The notes under the pieces are model-generated. The model saw only the letters and a program-made list of their open reading frames with translations, had not been told where the DNA came from and made no database searches. From positions 168,324 to 232,323 of the forward strand of contig NZ_CAJUBO010000001.1 of NCBI RefSeq assembly GCF_910584445.1: 64,000 nucleotides of DNA, read 5' to 3'. Shown here one piece after another: positions 7,542 to 15,816 of the stretch. The DNA is from an uncultured Desulfovibrio sp. (GTDB taxonomy: Bacteria > Desulfobacterota > Desulfovibrionia > Desulfovibrionales > Desulfovibrionaceae). The translations under genes and the position numbers were made by a program. Numbering within the stretch: the stretch's first letter is position 1; each line of letters starts with the position of its first letter.

Positions 7542-8825
7542 TCAGGCCTTGCGGGCCAGGTGCCGCAGCCCCTTGGCGCCGATGTCCCGCCGGTAGAAGG
7601 CGTCGGGCATGCGGAGTTTTTCCAGTGCGGCATAGGCCCGGGCCTGCGCGTCGGCAAGGCCGTCGCCCAGGGCCGTGACGCAGAGCACGCGGCCCCCGGC
7701 GGACACGATGGACCCGCCCTCCGCGCGCGTGCCGCTGTGGAAGACCTTGACCCCCGGGAGCGCGTCCGCCGCGGCGAGGCCTTCGATGGGCATGCCCTTG
7801 GGGTAGCTGCCGGGGTAGCCCTTGGCCGCCAGCACCACGCCCAGAGCGGTCCTGTCGCTCCAGGAAAGGCGCGCCGGGTCGAGGCGGCCGTGGACGCAGT
7901 CCAGCATGAGGGCCGCCAGATCGCCGTCAAGGCGCATGAGCAGGGGCTGGCATTCCGGGTCGCCGAAGCGGACATTGTACTCCAGCACCCTGGGACCGTC
8001 CGGCGTCATCATGAGTCCGGCATAGAGCACGCCCCTGAAGGGATGGCCCCGCCGCGCCAGTTCGCGCAGCACCGGGCGCACCGCCACATCGGCCAGGGCG
8101 TCCAGGCCGGCGTCCGGCAGGACGGGGGCCGGGCTGTAGGCGCCCATGCCGCCGGTGTTGGGTCCTTCGTCGTTGTCCCAGGCGGCCTTGTGGTCCTGCG
8201 CCGAGGGCAGGGGCGCCGCGCGTTCGCCGTCGCAGAGGCAGAGGAGGGAGACTTCCTCCCCGGTGAGGCGTTCCTCCAGCAGGATGCGCTCCCCCGCCGC
8301 GCCGAAGGCCCGGCTTTCCAGCATGGCGTCCACGGCGTCCAGCGCTTCCCGGGTGGTGCGCGCCACCACCACGCCCTTGCCGGCGGCAAGGCCATCGGCC
8401 TTGATGACCGGCGGCACGGCGCAGTTGCGGATATGTTCCCGCGCGGCGTCGGCGTCCGTGAAGACCGCGCTCACGGCCGTGGGCACGCCGGCCGCGGCCA
8501 TGACCTCCTTGGCGAAGCTCTTGCTGCCTTCAAGCTGCGCGCAGTACGCGTCCGGCCCGAAGCAGGGGATGCCCGCGGCCATGAGCCGGTCGGTGATGCC
8601 GAGGGTCAGGGGCAGCTCCGGGCCGGGCACGGCGAGGTCGATATGCTCGCGCCGGCAGAAGTCCGCAAGGCCGTCGAGGTCGTCCACGGCCAGGGGCACG
8701 TTACGCACGCCGTCGGACTCCGTGCCGCCGTTGCCGGGCGCCACGAAGAGCGCTTCGGCGTTTTGCCCGAGTTTCCAGGCGAGCGCGTGCTCGCGACCTC
8801 CGGAACCGATGACGAGAATACGCAC
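7542..8825 (-). CDS. purD: phosphoribosylamine-glycine ligase
   Basis: PurD joins glycine to phosphoribosylamine using ATP to form GAR. The 427-residue sequence shows the N-terminal Rossmann motif MRILVIGSGGREHALAWKL, PGNGGTE, the ATP-grasp loop VIKADGLAAGKGVVVA, and the signature RFGDPECQPLLMRL. Length and domain order match the family. It precedes purE by 18 bases on the leftward strand. The upstream gap (8826-8941) contains an imperfect stem at about 8893-8920 without a T-run; no convincing promoter was identified. Confidence 0.96.
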   Translation of the reverse strand: MRILVIGSGGREHALAWKLGQNAEALFVAPGNGGTESDGVRNVPLAVDDLDGLADFCRREHIDLAVPGPELPLTLGITDRLMAAGIPCFGPDAYCAQLEGSKSFAKEVMAAAGVPTAVSAVFTDADAAREHIRNCAVPPVIKADGLAAGKGVVVARTTREALDAVDAMLESRAFGAAGERILLEERLTGEEVSLLCLCDGERAAPLPSAQDHKAAWDNDEGPNTGGMGAYSPAPVLPDAGLDALADVAVRPVLRELARRGHPFRGVLYAGLMMTPDGPRVLEYNVRFGDPECQPLLMRLDGDLAALMLDCVHGRLDPARLSWSDRTALGVVLAAKGYPGSYPKGMPIEGLAAADALPGVKVFHSGTRAEGGSIVSAGGRVLCVTALGDGLADAQARAYAALEKLRMPDAFYRRDIGAKGLRHLARKA

Positions 8826-8941
8826 GCTGCCTCCTTGCGCGTGGCGCGGGGCCAGGCCCGCGCGGTCTCCGGCGCGTCCGCCGGGAGCATTGCTGATTGA
8901 AACTGTCTCTGTTCGATCAGTTCGCTGCCATCATGAGCGCC

Positions 8942-10645
8942 CTAGCGGTTGGGATTGACCTCGAAATCGCTCATGTCCGCCGGGACATTGGGGTCCATCT
9001 GGGAAACGTCGAGCGGATACGCGAGGATCATGGACTGCCTGCTGCCGACGCCCAGCTCCGGCGAGGTGTTGACGCCCACGACCAGGTCGAGGATGCCGTC
9101 GTTGGTCACGTCGGCGAGGTCGATCTCGGCCACGGAACCGCGGATGCGCCGCGTCTTCCATTTGAGTCCCAGGCCCACGCCGTCCCAGTAGAGGGCATGG
9201 ATCTCGCCCTGCGGGAAGAAGCGGTAGCGGTCAAAGAACTGCGAGGCCGTGGAGATGGGCTTGTTGAGGATGAGCACCTGCTCGCCGGTGCGGCCGAGGT
9301 CCGCGGCGATCATACGCATGGGCGCGTAAATCTTGCCGGGGAGCTGGCCGTTGCGGTCGATGCCGAGTCCGGGCATGGTCTTGTAAAAGTCCATGCCCGT
9401 GGCCGAGCCGGAGAAGCGTTCCATGGTGGTGTGGATGGGGCTTGTGCCGTTGCCCTGGAAGAGCTTGACGCGCTCGTCGTCGGTGAGCATGGCGATGAGG
9501 TCGGAGCCTTCCTTGCCCGCGGGGATCCAGGCCACATTGAAGACCGTGGCTCCGGCGGGCAGGCTGAAGCGCGCGCCGAGGGTGTATTTGTTGCCCGACC
9601 TGACGAGCTGGTGGACGCCGGGGGCGAAGAGCTTGATGCTGTCATAGCCCTGGCCCACCAGGACCGGCGAGAAGTTGGGCGGCACGCGCATGACGCTGGC
9701 GAAATAGGGGATGCGCTCGGCGCACTGGGCCAGCTTGTTGCCCTTGAAGGAATAGAAATAGGAATAGGGGCGGTTGCCGTCTTCCTCAAACGTGGCGACC
9801 ACAAGGTCCGCCGCGCCGTCGCGGTTGATGTCCATGGCGCGCATGGAGAAGTTGAGGTTGGAGGCGGAAACGACGGTGCGGCCCAGCTGCTTGAGCCGGC
9901 CCCCCGTCTCCCAGAGGTAGATGGTGAGGTCGTGGTCGCCCAGGACCGCGATCTCGTTCTTGCCGTCGCCGTTGAAGTCGGCCACGGCCATATCCACCAT
10001 GTTCTCCTTGATGCGCTGGCTGCGCAGGCGCGAGCCGTCGCTGGCGCCCGCGCCCTGATACCGGAACTGCGGGTTGAGATAGGTCTGCTGCTGGCCCGTC
10101 TCGTTGACGATGATTTCGCCGCCGCCCGCGCGCGCCCCGGCGGGGGCGGTCTGGCCGGGCTGGCGCATCATGAAGGCGGGCTTGGCGGCCACGGTCACGC
10201 CCATGACCTCGGAACCCAGGGCGGAACTCAGGTTCTGCACCGCGCCGGTAAGTCCGCTCACCGGGGCTTCGGCGGTGCGGTTCCAGGTCTTGCCGGCCTT
10301 GTCCACGCAGTTGACTTCAATGGAGCAGTCATTGCCCATGACGTTGACCGTTCCCCAGACGGCATAGTCCGCGCCGGCGGCGGTCATGGCCTTGCGCGCC
10401 TCGGCGGCGGAAGCGGCCTTGCCCTGAAGGGTGCGGCCCTCCAGAACGCCGGGCCTGTTGAGCTTGCCCTGAATGGTGCCGGGCACGGCCTTGGAAAGAT
10501 AGGTGTAGCTTTGCGGCGCATGCACCGCAAACGGCGCGATGACAAAGGTCTTTTGCGCCGGCTGGGCGGCGTCGGCGCCGGCGCACCAGACAAGGGCCGC
10601 CAGGGCGAGGCAGAGCGCGAGCGGAAAACGCATGGCAGGTTTCAT
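8942..10645 (-). CDS. secreted FG-GAP/VCBS-repeat protein
   Basis: This 567-residue protein has a Sec signal peptide (MKPAMRFPLALCLALAALVW...GADA, cleavage around residue 26). It has an N-terminal domain of about 150 residues resembling proteins that scan or assemble small subunits (FVIAPFAVHAPQSYTYLSKA). C-terminal to that are beta-propeller-like FG-GAP elements with Asp-rich calcium loops such as VADFNGDGKNEIAVLGD, DINRDGAADLVVATF and DVTNDGILDLVVGVN. The last repeats end close to the C-terminus. A periplasmic or cell-surface scaffold is likely; the substrate is unknown. AAGGAG eight bases before the ATG at 10645 sets the start. The neighbours (purD and the atp genes) say nothing about its role. 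Confidence 0.85.
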   Translation of the reverse strand: MKPAMRFPLALCLALAALVWCAGADAAQPAQKTFVIAPFAVHAPQSYTYLSKAVPGTIQGKLNRPGVLEGRTLQGKAASAAEARKAMTAAGADYAVWGTVNVMGNDCSIEVNCVDKAGKTWNRTAEAPVSGLTGAVQNLSSALGSEVMGVTVAAKPAFMMRQPGQTAPAGARAGGGEIIVNETGQQQTYLNPQFRYQGAGASDGSRLRSQRIKENMVDMAVADFNGDGKNEIAVLGDHDLTIYLWETGGRLKQLGRTVVSASNLNFSMRAMDINRDGAADLVVATFEEDGNRPYSYFYSFKGNKLAQCAERIPYFASVMRVPPNFSPVLVGQGYDSIKLFAPGVHQLVRSGNKYTLGARFSLPAGATVFNVAWIPAGKEGSDLIAMLTDDERVKLFQGNGTSPIHTTMERFSGSATGMDFYKTMPGLGIDRNGQLPGKIYAPMRMIAADLGRTGEQVLILNKPISTASQFFDRYRFFPQGEIHALYWDGVGLGLKWKTRRIRGSVAEIDLADVTNDGILDLVVGVNTSPELGVGSRQSMILAYPLDVSQMDPNVPADMSDFEVNPNR

Positions 10646-10814
10646 CCTGAAAACTCCTTGGGTTTTGGCGCGGCGGGCGCCGGGGCGCACTATACCCGCT
10701 CTCGCCTCGTGGCGCAACAGGGGGCGCGCGTGACGCGCGGGGCGGCGGCGAGCAGCGCCGGGCGCGCCTGTCGCCGGTCCGGCCGGCGGGATGCACGGAT
10801 TTTTCCGGAGCCTG

Positions 10815-10843
10815 TTGACGCGGTCCCCTGTTCGTGCTAGGGT
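10815..10843 (+). promoter_or_regulatory. putative sigma-70 promoter for the atp F0 genes
   Basis: A TTGACG hexamer at 10815-10820 and a TAGGGT hexamer at 10838-10843 are separated by exactly 17 bases. This places a transcription start around 10850, about 60 bases before the first ATG of the AtpI-like gene. It is the best match in the gap between the divergent FG-GAP gene and the atp cluster. Confidence 0.6.
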
Positions 10844-10907
10844 CACCGCGAAAGAAGAGACAAGACGGATGCGCGGTGCCGGGCACCGCCCGGGAGGCGC
10901 ATCCGGC

Positions 10908-11267
10908 ATGCCGGGAGCGCGGGTGTCCCTCAAGGATTTTTTCGGCCAGCAGCGGGACGGCATGCGGGCCATGGCTACCACGGGCGTCATCGGCCTGCAT
11001 CTGGTGAGCGGGCCGCTTGTGGGCTTTGCCATCGGATACGGGCTGGACGTGTGGCTCGGCACCAGCCCGTGGTGCAAGATCGGGTTTTTGCTGGTGGGCA
11101 TTGGCGCGGGCTTTCTCAATGTCTATCGGGATACGCAGGCGCTCCTGCGAAAGCTGGAGCGCGGGCGGCCGGGGGGCGGGCATGCGCCCGGCGGCGCCGG
11201 GGCGGAAGCCTCCCCGAAGCCCCCATCCGCGGGGGCGCCGCCCGGAGACGGGAACGGAGGGAAATGA
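10908..11267 (+). CDS. AtpI/AtpZ-family F0F1-ATPase-associated membrane protein
   Basis: The protein is small, with two hydrophobic spans. The segment ATTGVIGLHLVSGPLVGFAI, followed by GYGLDVWLGTSPWCKIGFLL, is the pattern of AtpZ/AtpI accessory proteins, which sit ahead of the ATP synthase a subunit and assist c-ring assembly or cation supply. The C-terminal 40 residues are Gly/Pro/Ala-rich and probably disordered. The start is uncertain: ATG at 10908 follows GGAGG by ten bases, while GTG at 10923 follows GGGAG by five. The stop overlaps the next gene's ATG (ATGA), so translation is coupled. Confidence 0.8.
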   Translation: MPGARVSLKDFFGQQRDGMRAMATTGVIGLHLVSGPLVGFAIGYGLDVWLGTSPWCKIGFLLVGIGAGFLNVYRDTQALLRKLERGRPGGGHAPGGAGAEASPKPPSAGAPPGDGNGGK

Positions 11268-11695
11268 CGCGCGGATTTTCTTCGCCCCTTGCGCCGCTGG
11301 ATGCGTGGCTCTGGCGCCGGGGCGTCCGTCCTCCCGCCATCCGCGCCCTGCTGTGCCACGAGGCCGCCGCCGCCGTCCTGGCGCTTCTGGCCGGGGGCGC
11401 GCTCGTGGCGGTCACGCCGTGGTTCCTGTGGTTCGGGGCGGGCGTGGCCTGCATGGCCTGGATCTTCTGGAGCTGGGCGCGGTTTTTTCTGCGGGGTCCG
11501 GGCGCGGCCTTCCCGCCGGGGGCGCTTGCTGGCGCGCTCCTGCGCTGGGCGTTGCGGATGCTGGTATTCGCGCTGGCGCTCTACGGGTCCATGCGCGTGG
11601 GCGCGTCCGCAACGGCGCTGGCGGCGGGGCTTGCCGCGGGGCTTGTCGTGGGGCTTGTCAGCTATGCCGCAAGCTCGCGCGCCGCGGAGAGGTGA
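11264..11695 (+). CDS. small membrane protein of the atp cluster (ATP synthase I-like)
   Basis: This 143-residue protein has four hydrophobic spans (around residues 28-45, 47-68, 80-97 and 100-135), rich in Ala, Gly and Leu, and almost no polar loops. Position, overlap with the AtpI-like gene upstream and atpB downstream suggest an ATP synthase subunit I (AtpI)-type accessory protein. The sequence itself carries no recognisable catalytic motif, so this rests on context. The ATG at 11264 overlaps the preceding stop by four bases, with GGAGG just upstream. Confidence 0.75.
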   Translation: MTRGFSSPLAPLDAWLWRRGVRPPAIRALLCHEAAAAVLALLAGGALVAVTPWFLWFGAGVACMAWIFWSWARFFLRGPGAAFPPGALAGALLRWALRMLVFALALYGSMRVGASATALAAGLAAGLVVGLVSYAASSRAAER

Positions 11696-11796
11696 CGCCC
11701 TTTCCGGGCGGGATTTCGGGGATGGATCACGGGCGCGGAGGACCCGCGCCGTTTCAGGAACGGTCGTGACGGCGCAGGCCGACGAGGAGGCTCATC

Positions 11797-12501
11797 ATGG
11801 CAGGCAGTTTGCCGGAACCGGTATTGCTCTCCACCTTTCTCGGGATGGATGAAATCACCATCGGCGGCCAGCTCGTGCCCTTCAAGCACGTGTTCTATTC
11901 CTGGCTGTGCATGGCCGTGCTCTTCGGCGTGGCCCTCATCCTGCGCCGCCGCCTGACCCTTGTGCCCGGCGGGCTGCAAAATTTCTTCGAGTCCGTCATC
12001 GACACCGTGGAGCGCTTCATCTGCGCCTCCATGGGCGAGGTGGGGCACAAGTATGTGCCCCTGCTCGCGGGCATGCTTATCTATATTTTCGGCATGAACA
12101 TCCTTGGACTCATTCCCGGGTGCGACGCGCCCACGGCCAACCTGAACACCACGGTGTGCATGGCGCTCTTCGTTTTCCTCTACTACAACTGGGTGGGGCT
12201 TGCGCGCTGGAAGGCGCACTATATCAACCAGTTCCTCGGGCCTTCCAAGTTCCTCATCCCGCTCATGTTCCCGCTGGAGATCGTTTCGCACCTGTCGCGG
12301 CCGGTCTCGCTTTCCCTGCGACTTTTCGGCAATATCCGGGGCGAGGAGATCGTCATCATCCTCTTCTTCGTCATGGCGCCCCTGCTCGGGACGCTGCCCA
12401 TCTACGGACTCTTCCTGCTCGGCAAGAGCATGCAGGCCTTCGTGTTCTTCATGCTGACCATGTTCTACATCTCCGGCGCCCTGGAAGGGCCGGAGCATTA
12501 G
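11797..12501 (+). CDS. atpB: ATP synthase F0 subunit a
   Basis: Subunit a forms the two half-channels that carry protons to the rotating c ring in the inner membrane. The 234-residue sequence has about five to six membrane spans. The essential arginine lies in the signature VSLSLRLFGNIRGEE, and FLIPLMFPLEIVSHLSRP precedes it as usual. GAGGAGG lies just upstream of the ATG. It follows two small membrane-protein genes and precedes atpE, the split F0 arrangement known from Desulfovibrio; no F1 genes follow in this window. Confidence 0.96.
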   Translation: MAGSLPEPVLLSTFLGMDEITIGGQLVPFKHVFYSWLCMAVLFGVALILRRRLTLVPGGLQNFFESVIDTVERFICASMGEVGHKYVPLLAGMLIYIFGMNILGLIPGCDAPTANLNTTVCMALFVFLYYNWVGLARWKAHYINQFLGPSKFLIPLMFPLEIVSHLSRPVSLSLRLFGNIRGEEIVIILFFVMAPLLGTLPIYGLFLLGKSMQAFVFFMLTMFYISGALEGPEH

Positions 12502-12564
12502 GTCGGCCAATGACGGGGGAATGGTCGCACGCGACCCAACAATACAACGTGGAAGGAGTGTTCC

Positions 12565-12888
12565 ATGCGTAAATTTCTGATGGTTGCCCTCAACACCGTC
12601 GCCCTGGTCGGCATGGCCGGGCTGGCCTTCGCCGGCGAACCGCTCAATTCCGAATCCCTCGGCTTCACCTGCCTTGCGGCGGCCCTGGGCATCAGCATCG
12701 CGGCCTTCGGCTGCGGCATCGGCATGGGCCTGGGCCTCAAGGGCGCCACCGAGGGCGTGGCCCGCAACCCCGAAGTGAGCGGCAAGATCACGGGTACCAT
12801 GATCCTCGGCTTCGCCTTCATCGAATCCCTGGCTATCTACGCTCTGGTCATCAGCTTCATCCTGCTGTACGCCAACCCCTACGCGTAG
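12565..12888 (+). CDS. atpE: ATP synthase F0 subunit c
   Basis: The 107-residue protein starts with a signal-like segment (MRKFLMVALNTVALVGMAGL, then AFAGE), followed by the two-helix hairpin of the c ring. The polar loop is ARNPE, and the ion-binding carboxylate is the Glu in FAFIESLAIYAL of helix 2. Aligning from the loop puts Met where sodium-type c subunits have Gln, so proton coupling is more likely. GGAAGGAG lies before the ATG. It is the last recognised atp gene here and is followed by a strong GC-rich hairpin. Confidence 0.95.
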   Translation: MRKFLMVALNTVALVGMAGLAFAGEPLNSESLGFTCLAAALGISIAAFGCGIGMGLGLKGATEGVARNPEVSGKITGTMILGFAFIESLAIYALVISFILLYANPYA

Positions 12889-12903
12889 CCGTTCGGGCCA
12901 TTT

Positions 12904-12930
12904 GCGGGGCCGGGAGAGACCCGGCCCCGC
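12904..12930 (+). terminator. GC-rich hairpin after atpE
   Basis: A perfect 11-bp stem (GCGGGGCCGGG with its complement) closes a five-base loop starting 15 bases after the atpE stop. There is no T-run after it, so it may pause or stabilise the transcript rather than act as a complete intrinsic terminator. Confidence 0.5.
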
Positions 12931-13040
12931 GCGGCCCTGCACCGGCGGCCGGGCGCTGCCCGCAGCATCCGTCGTTCCTTTCCCGCTCTCCGCGTGCCGG
13001 TTCCGGCGCCGGTGACCCTCGCCCCCGCTTCGGAGGCTCC

Positions 13041-13340
13041 ATGCCGGAATTTCCCCTGCTCATCGCCCTGTGCGCGCTCTGGCTGGCCGCTGCCTGCGCG
13101 GCGGCGGGAGCCATCAATTTCTTCTGGGAAACGGGCTTTCGCCGCGCGTTCGGCTACGGCGCCTTTCTTGCGGGCGTCTTTTTGCTCTTCTGGGCCAGCG
13201 GCCTCTGGGTCGGCGCCTCGCGCCATTCCTGGGGCGTGCTCGGGCCGGCCTTTCTGCTCATGCTCGCGGCGGCCTGGCTGGTCGTGCGGCTGACCCTGCG
13301 GTTCTGGCGCCGGCGCGAGCGGCGCGGCCCGCGTCCGTGA
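13041..13340 (+). CDS. small hypothetical membrane protein
   Basis: This 99-residue protein has three hydrophobic spans (about 5-25, 38-58 and 65-85) and a basic C-terminus (FWRRRERRGPRP), which suggests that the tail is cytoplasmic. I do not recognise a family. GGAGG four bases before the ATG makes translation credible. It follows atpE by about 150 bases beyond the hairpin, so it may be partly co-transcribed with the atp genes, but nothing in the sequence ties it to ATP synthase. Confidence 0.65.
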   Translation: MPEFPLLIALCALWLAAACAAAGAINFFWETGFRRAFGYGAFLAGVFLLFWASGLWVGASRHSWGVLGPAFLLMLAAAWLVVRLTLRFWRRRERRGPRP

Positions 13341-13488
13341 CGTTCCTTTTCCCTTCCCCGAAGTTTTTTTTGAGACAAACAGGCAAGTTTTCGCCGCTCG
13401 CCGTCCTTGTCCGCCGGACGCGGGGCTGCTACCGTCCTGCACGGGAAATGCCGGGACTCCCTGGAGTCCCGCAGTGCCGGAGGTTGTC

Positions 13489-14487
13489 ATGAAAAGGTTG
13501 TCCGCCTGTGGCGTGGCCGTTCTGGTTTTTCTTGCCGCGTCCGTCGCAGGGGCGGCGGCGCGGGACGCAGCCCGGGAGACCGCCGTGGAAAGGATCTCGC
13601 TCGGACGGACGCTTGCCCTGTACCCCAGTCTGGTCACAGTGGTGGGCGCGGAAGTGGACGGGAGGGTCAACTGGCTGCTGGTGGCCCATGTGGGCGTGCT
13701 CGGCCACGACCGCATCGTGGTGAGCATGAACGACCAGCACTATACCAACCGGGGGATCATTGCCGGCAGGAAACTGTCGGTCAATCTTGTGGACCGCCCC
13801 CTGCTGCCCGGGGCCGACTATGTGGGCAGCGTGAGCGGCGCCGAGGTGGACAAGTCGGGGGCCTTCGCCTTTCACCGGGGAAAGAACGGCACGCCGGTCA
13901 TCGATGCCGCGCCCGTGTCCATGGAACTGGATGTGGTCGATATCTACAAGACGCCGGGGTTCGACAATTTCGTCTGCACGGTGGCGGAGACCACCGCGCG
14001 GCCGGATGTGCTGGACAGCCGCGGCAGGCTGGACTACACGCGCCTCAAGCCGGTCCTGTTCGAATTTCCCACCTACGCCTATCTGGCAACCGGCGAGATC
14101 ATCGGCAAGTGCCGCCGCCTGGACAGGGCGCCCGGCATGTGCGCCAAGCTGCCCATGCGGCCGGACGGCATCACGCGTTTGTCCAGCATCGAGGTCTATC
14201 CCGAATATCTTGAGGAATACCGGAAGTATGCCAGTGAGGTGGGGGAGACCTCATTGCGCGAGGAGCCTGGCGTGCTCGCCATGTATGCCGTGGCGGAAAA
14301 GGACGATCCGTGCAGGATGACCATTCTGGAGATCTACGCCAGCCAGGATGCCTACAAGGCCCATATCGCGTCCCCGCATTTCCGGAAGTACAAGCAGGGA
14401 ACGCTGAAGATGGTCAAGTCCCTGCGCCTTTCGGACCAGGAGCCGCTGAATCCGGCAAACCGGCTGAACAATTTCATGGTGGACTGA
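13489..14487 (+). CDS. exported flavin-reductase-like / ABM-domain fusion protein
   Basis: The 332-residue protein has a signal peptide (MKRLSACGVAVLVFLAASVA, then GAAA). Residues about 40-200 resemble the flavin reductase/FMN-binding split barrel (YPSLVTVVGAEVDGRVNWLL, NRGIIAGRKLSVNLVDRP, DNFVCTVAET). Residues about 225-315 resemble an antibiotic-biosynthesis-monooxygenase (ABM, dimeric alpha/beta barrel) domain (SIEVYPEYLEEYRKYASEVG, EEPGVLAMYAV, EIYASQDAYKAHIASPHF). GGAGG five bases before the ATG fixes the start. An exported protein joining these two folds suggests periplasmic quinone or heme-type redox chemistry, but the substrate is unknown. It stands alone, with a strong hairpin element downstream. 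Confidence 0.8.
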   Translation: MKRLSACGVAVLVFLAASVAGAAARDAARETAVERISLGRTLALYPSLVTVVGAEVDGRVNWLLVAHVGVLGHDRIVVSMNDQHYTNRGIIAGRKLSVNLVDRPLLPGADYVGSVSGAEVDKSGAFAFHRGKNGTPVIDAAPVSMELDVVDIYKTPGFDNFVCTVAETTARPDVLDSRGRLDYTRLKPVLFEFPTYAYLATGEIIGKCRRLDRAPGMCAKLPMRPDGITRLSSIEVYPEYLEEYRKYASEVGETSLREEPGVLAMYAVAEKDDPCRMTILEIYASQDAYKAHIASPHFRKYKQGTLKMVKSLRLSDQEPLNPANRLNNFMVD

Positions 14488-14581
14488 CGGCAGCGAAGCG
14501 ATTGGAAATGGCGCGGTTCAATCATGCCGCTGCCGCCAGAGCGGTTTGGATATCTTCACTATCAACTCGCTCTCAGGGAAG

Positions 14582-14737
14582 CTAGTGTCTACTTGCAAAA
14601 GTAGACACTACAAAACCCGTAAGGGTTTTGCGGCGGCATAGCCGCCGTGAGTGAGCGAAAAACCACGTTTTTTCGCGAACGATCCTGCAAAAATTCTGCA
14701 CAGAATTCTGTGCAGAATTTTTGCAATTAGACACTAG
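14582..14737. repeat. 156-bp multi-hairpin element with terminal inverted repeats
   Basis: The element is bounded by the 10-bp inverted repeat CTAGTGTCTA (14582-14591) and TAGACACTAG (14728-14737). The left end is itself a hairpin: a 10-bp perfect stem at 14583-14592/14601-14610. Further in are AAAACCC..GGGTTTT (about 14612-14629), CGGCGGC-ATA-GCCGCCG (about 14631-14647), GCGAAAAA..TTTTTCGC (about 14655-14676), and finally a perfect 38-bp palindrome at 14687-14724 centred on GAATTC. It sits between two converging genes and supplies the TAG stop of sppA. It looks like a MITE/REP-type mobile repeat that may act as a two-way terminator. No second copy was found in the window. Confidence 0.85.
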
Positions 14738-15816
14738 AGCTGGTAGAGGAAGGCGGGCGCCAGCCCCAGTCCGCCGCCGGGGGCGGGGGGCGCGCCCGGC
14801 GGCGCGGAAGGAAGCGTTCCGCCGAGGCTTCCCGCTCCGGAACGTTCCAGAGCGTCCGCAAGGCCCAGGAGCGTGGTCAGCCTGTCGAGCAGGCGCTCCA
14901 GCAGGGCGGCGCGCGTGGCGTCCCTTTTTTGCAGCAGCGGGCGCGCGGCCGGCACGCCCGTCGTTTCCGCCAGCCAGTCCAGGGCGGCATCCTCCCCGCC
15001 CAGAACGTCCACAAGGCCAAGGCGCTGCGCCTCCTGCCCGGTGAAGATCTTGCCGTCGGCCAGGCCGGCGGCCCTCTGGCGTTCCATCTTGCGGCCGCTT
15101 GCCACGATGCTCACGAACTGCTCGTGCATGTCCATGAGCACATGCTCGAAATAGGCGCGATCCCGGGGGGTGAGGGGGCGCAGGTAGGAACCCGCGTCCT
15201 TGAAGGGCGCGGTGACGAGCGTTTCCTGCCCTATGCCCACCTTGTCCATGAGTCCCTGGAGCTGCGGGATGTCCATGCGGACACCGATGGAGCCGGTGAC
15301 AGTGGAAGGGTTGGCGAAAATGCGCGTTCCGGCCATGCTGACCATAAGCCCGCCCGAAGCCGCCGTGGCGCCCATGCTCACGGCAATGGGCATCTTGCGG
15401 GCCAGGCGTTCCAGGGCGCTGTAAAGCTCCTGCGAGGCGGCGGCGCCTCCGCCGGGGGAATCCACGCGCAGCAGGACGCCCCTGACCCGGGCGTCGTTCT
15501 CCAGCCGGCGGATCCAGGCGAGCGTGGGCGCGGGGTCGAGGATGGGACCGCGCACCGTCACCAGGGCCAGGCGTTGGCCGTGGCCGTCGGGCAGCGCGGC
15601 CATGCGCCCGAGCGCGGCGGCAAGGCCGAGCGCCAGCAGGCAAAGCCCCCAGAAAAGGACGGGATGGCGCTTGCGGAACGGCGGCCGGAGCAGCCCGCGC
15701 CAGACATGCGCGGGGATGCGCGACAGCGGGCAGGCGGCGGCGCAGGCGGCGTCCGCCGTCGCGTCACGGTCTGCCGGCGGAATGTCCGGGGCGGGGGTGT
15801 CCGGCATGGTGTTCAT
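14734..15816 (-). CDS. sppA: signal peptide peptidase SppA, short form
   Basis: SppA is an inner-membrane serine/lysine protease that degrades cleaved signal peptides. One membrane span follows an N-terminal cytoplasmic stretch (HPVLFWGLCLLALGLAAALG). The periplasmic S49 domain has RVDSPGGGAAASQELY, the nucleophile serine in GATAASGG, TGSIGV, and the general-base lysine in PFKDAGSY. The size matches the approximately 36-kDa single-domain form rather than E. coli SppA. ATG at 15816 has GGAG six bases upstream; ATG at 15846 is an alternative. The 5' end overlaps the acyl-CoA synthetase gene in another frame. The stop TAG lies inside the hairpin element downstream. Confidence 0.9.
   Translation of the reverse strand: MNTMPDTPAPDIPPADRDATADAACAAACPLSRIPAHVWRGLLRPPFRKRHPVLFWGLCLLALGLAAALGRMAALPDGHGQRLALVTVRGPILDPAPTLAWIRRLENDARVRGVLLRVDSPGGGAAASQELYSALERLARKMPIAVSMGATAASGGLMVSMAGTRIFANPSTVTGSIGVRMDIPQLQGLMDKVGIGQETLVTAPFKDAGSYLRPLTPRDRAYFEHVLMDMHEQFVSIVASGRKMERQRAAGLADGKIFTGQEAQRLGLVDVLGGEDAALDWLAETTGVPAARPLLQKRDATRAALLERLLDRLTTLLGLADALERSGAGSLGGTLPSAPPGAPPAPGGGLGLAPAFLYQL

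Noticed and set aside
12565..12888. Sodium-coupled ATP synthase c ring
   Set aside because: Aligned from the ARNPE loop, the position of the sodium-ligand Gln is Met, so the sodium signature is incomplete although ES is present in helix 2.
14582..14737. CRISPR array or attenuator leader
   Set aside because: There are no regularly spaced identical repeats with unique spacers; the structure is nested inverted repeats between converging genes.
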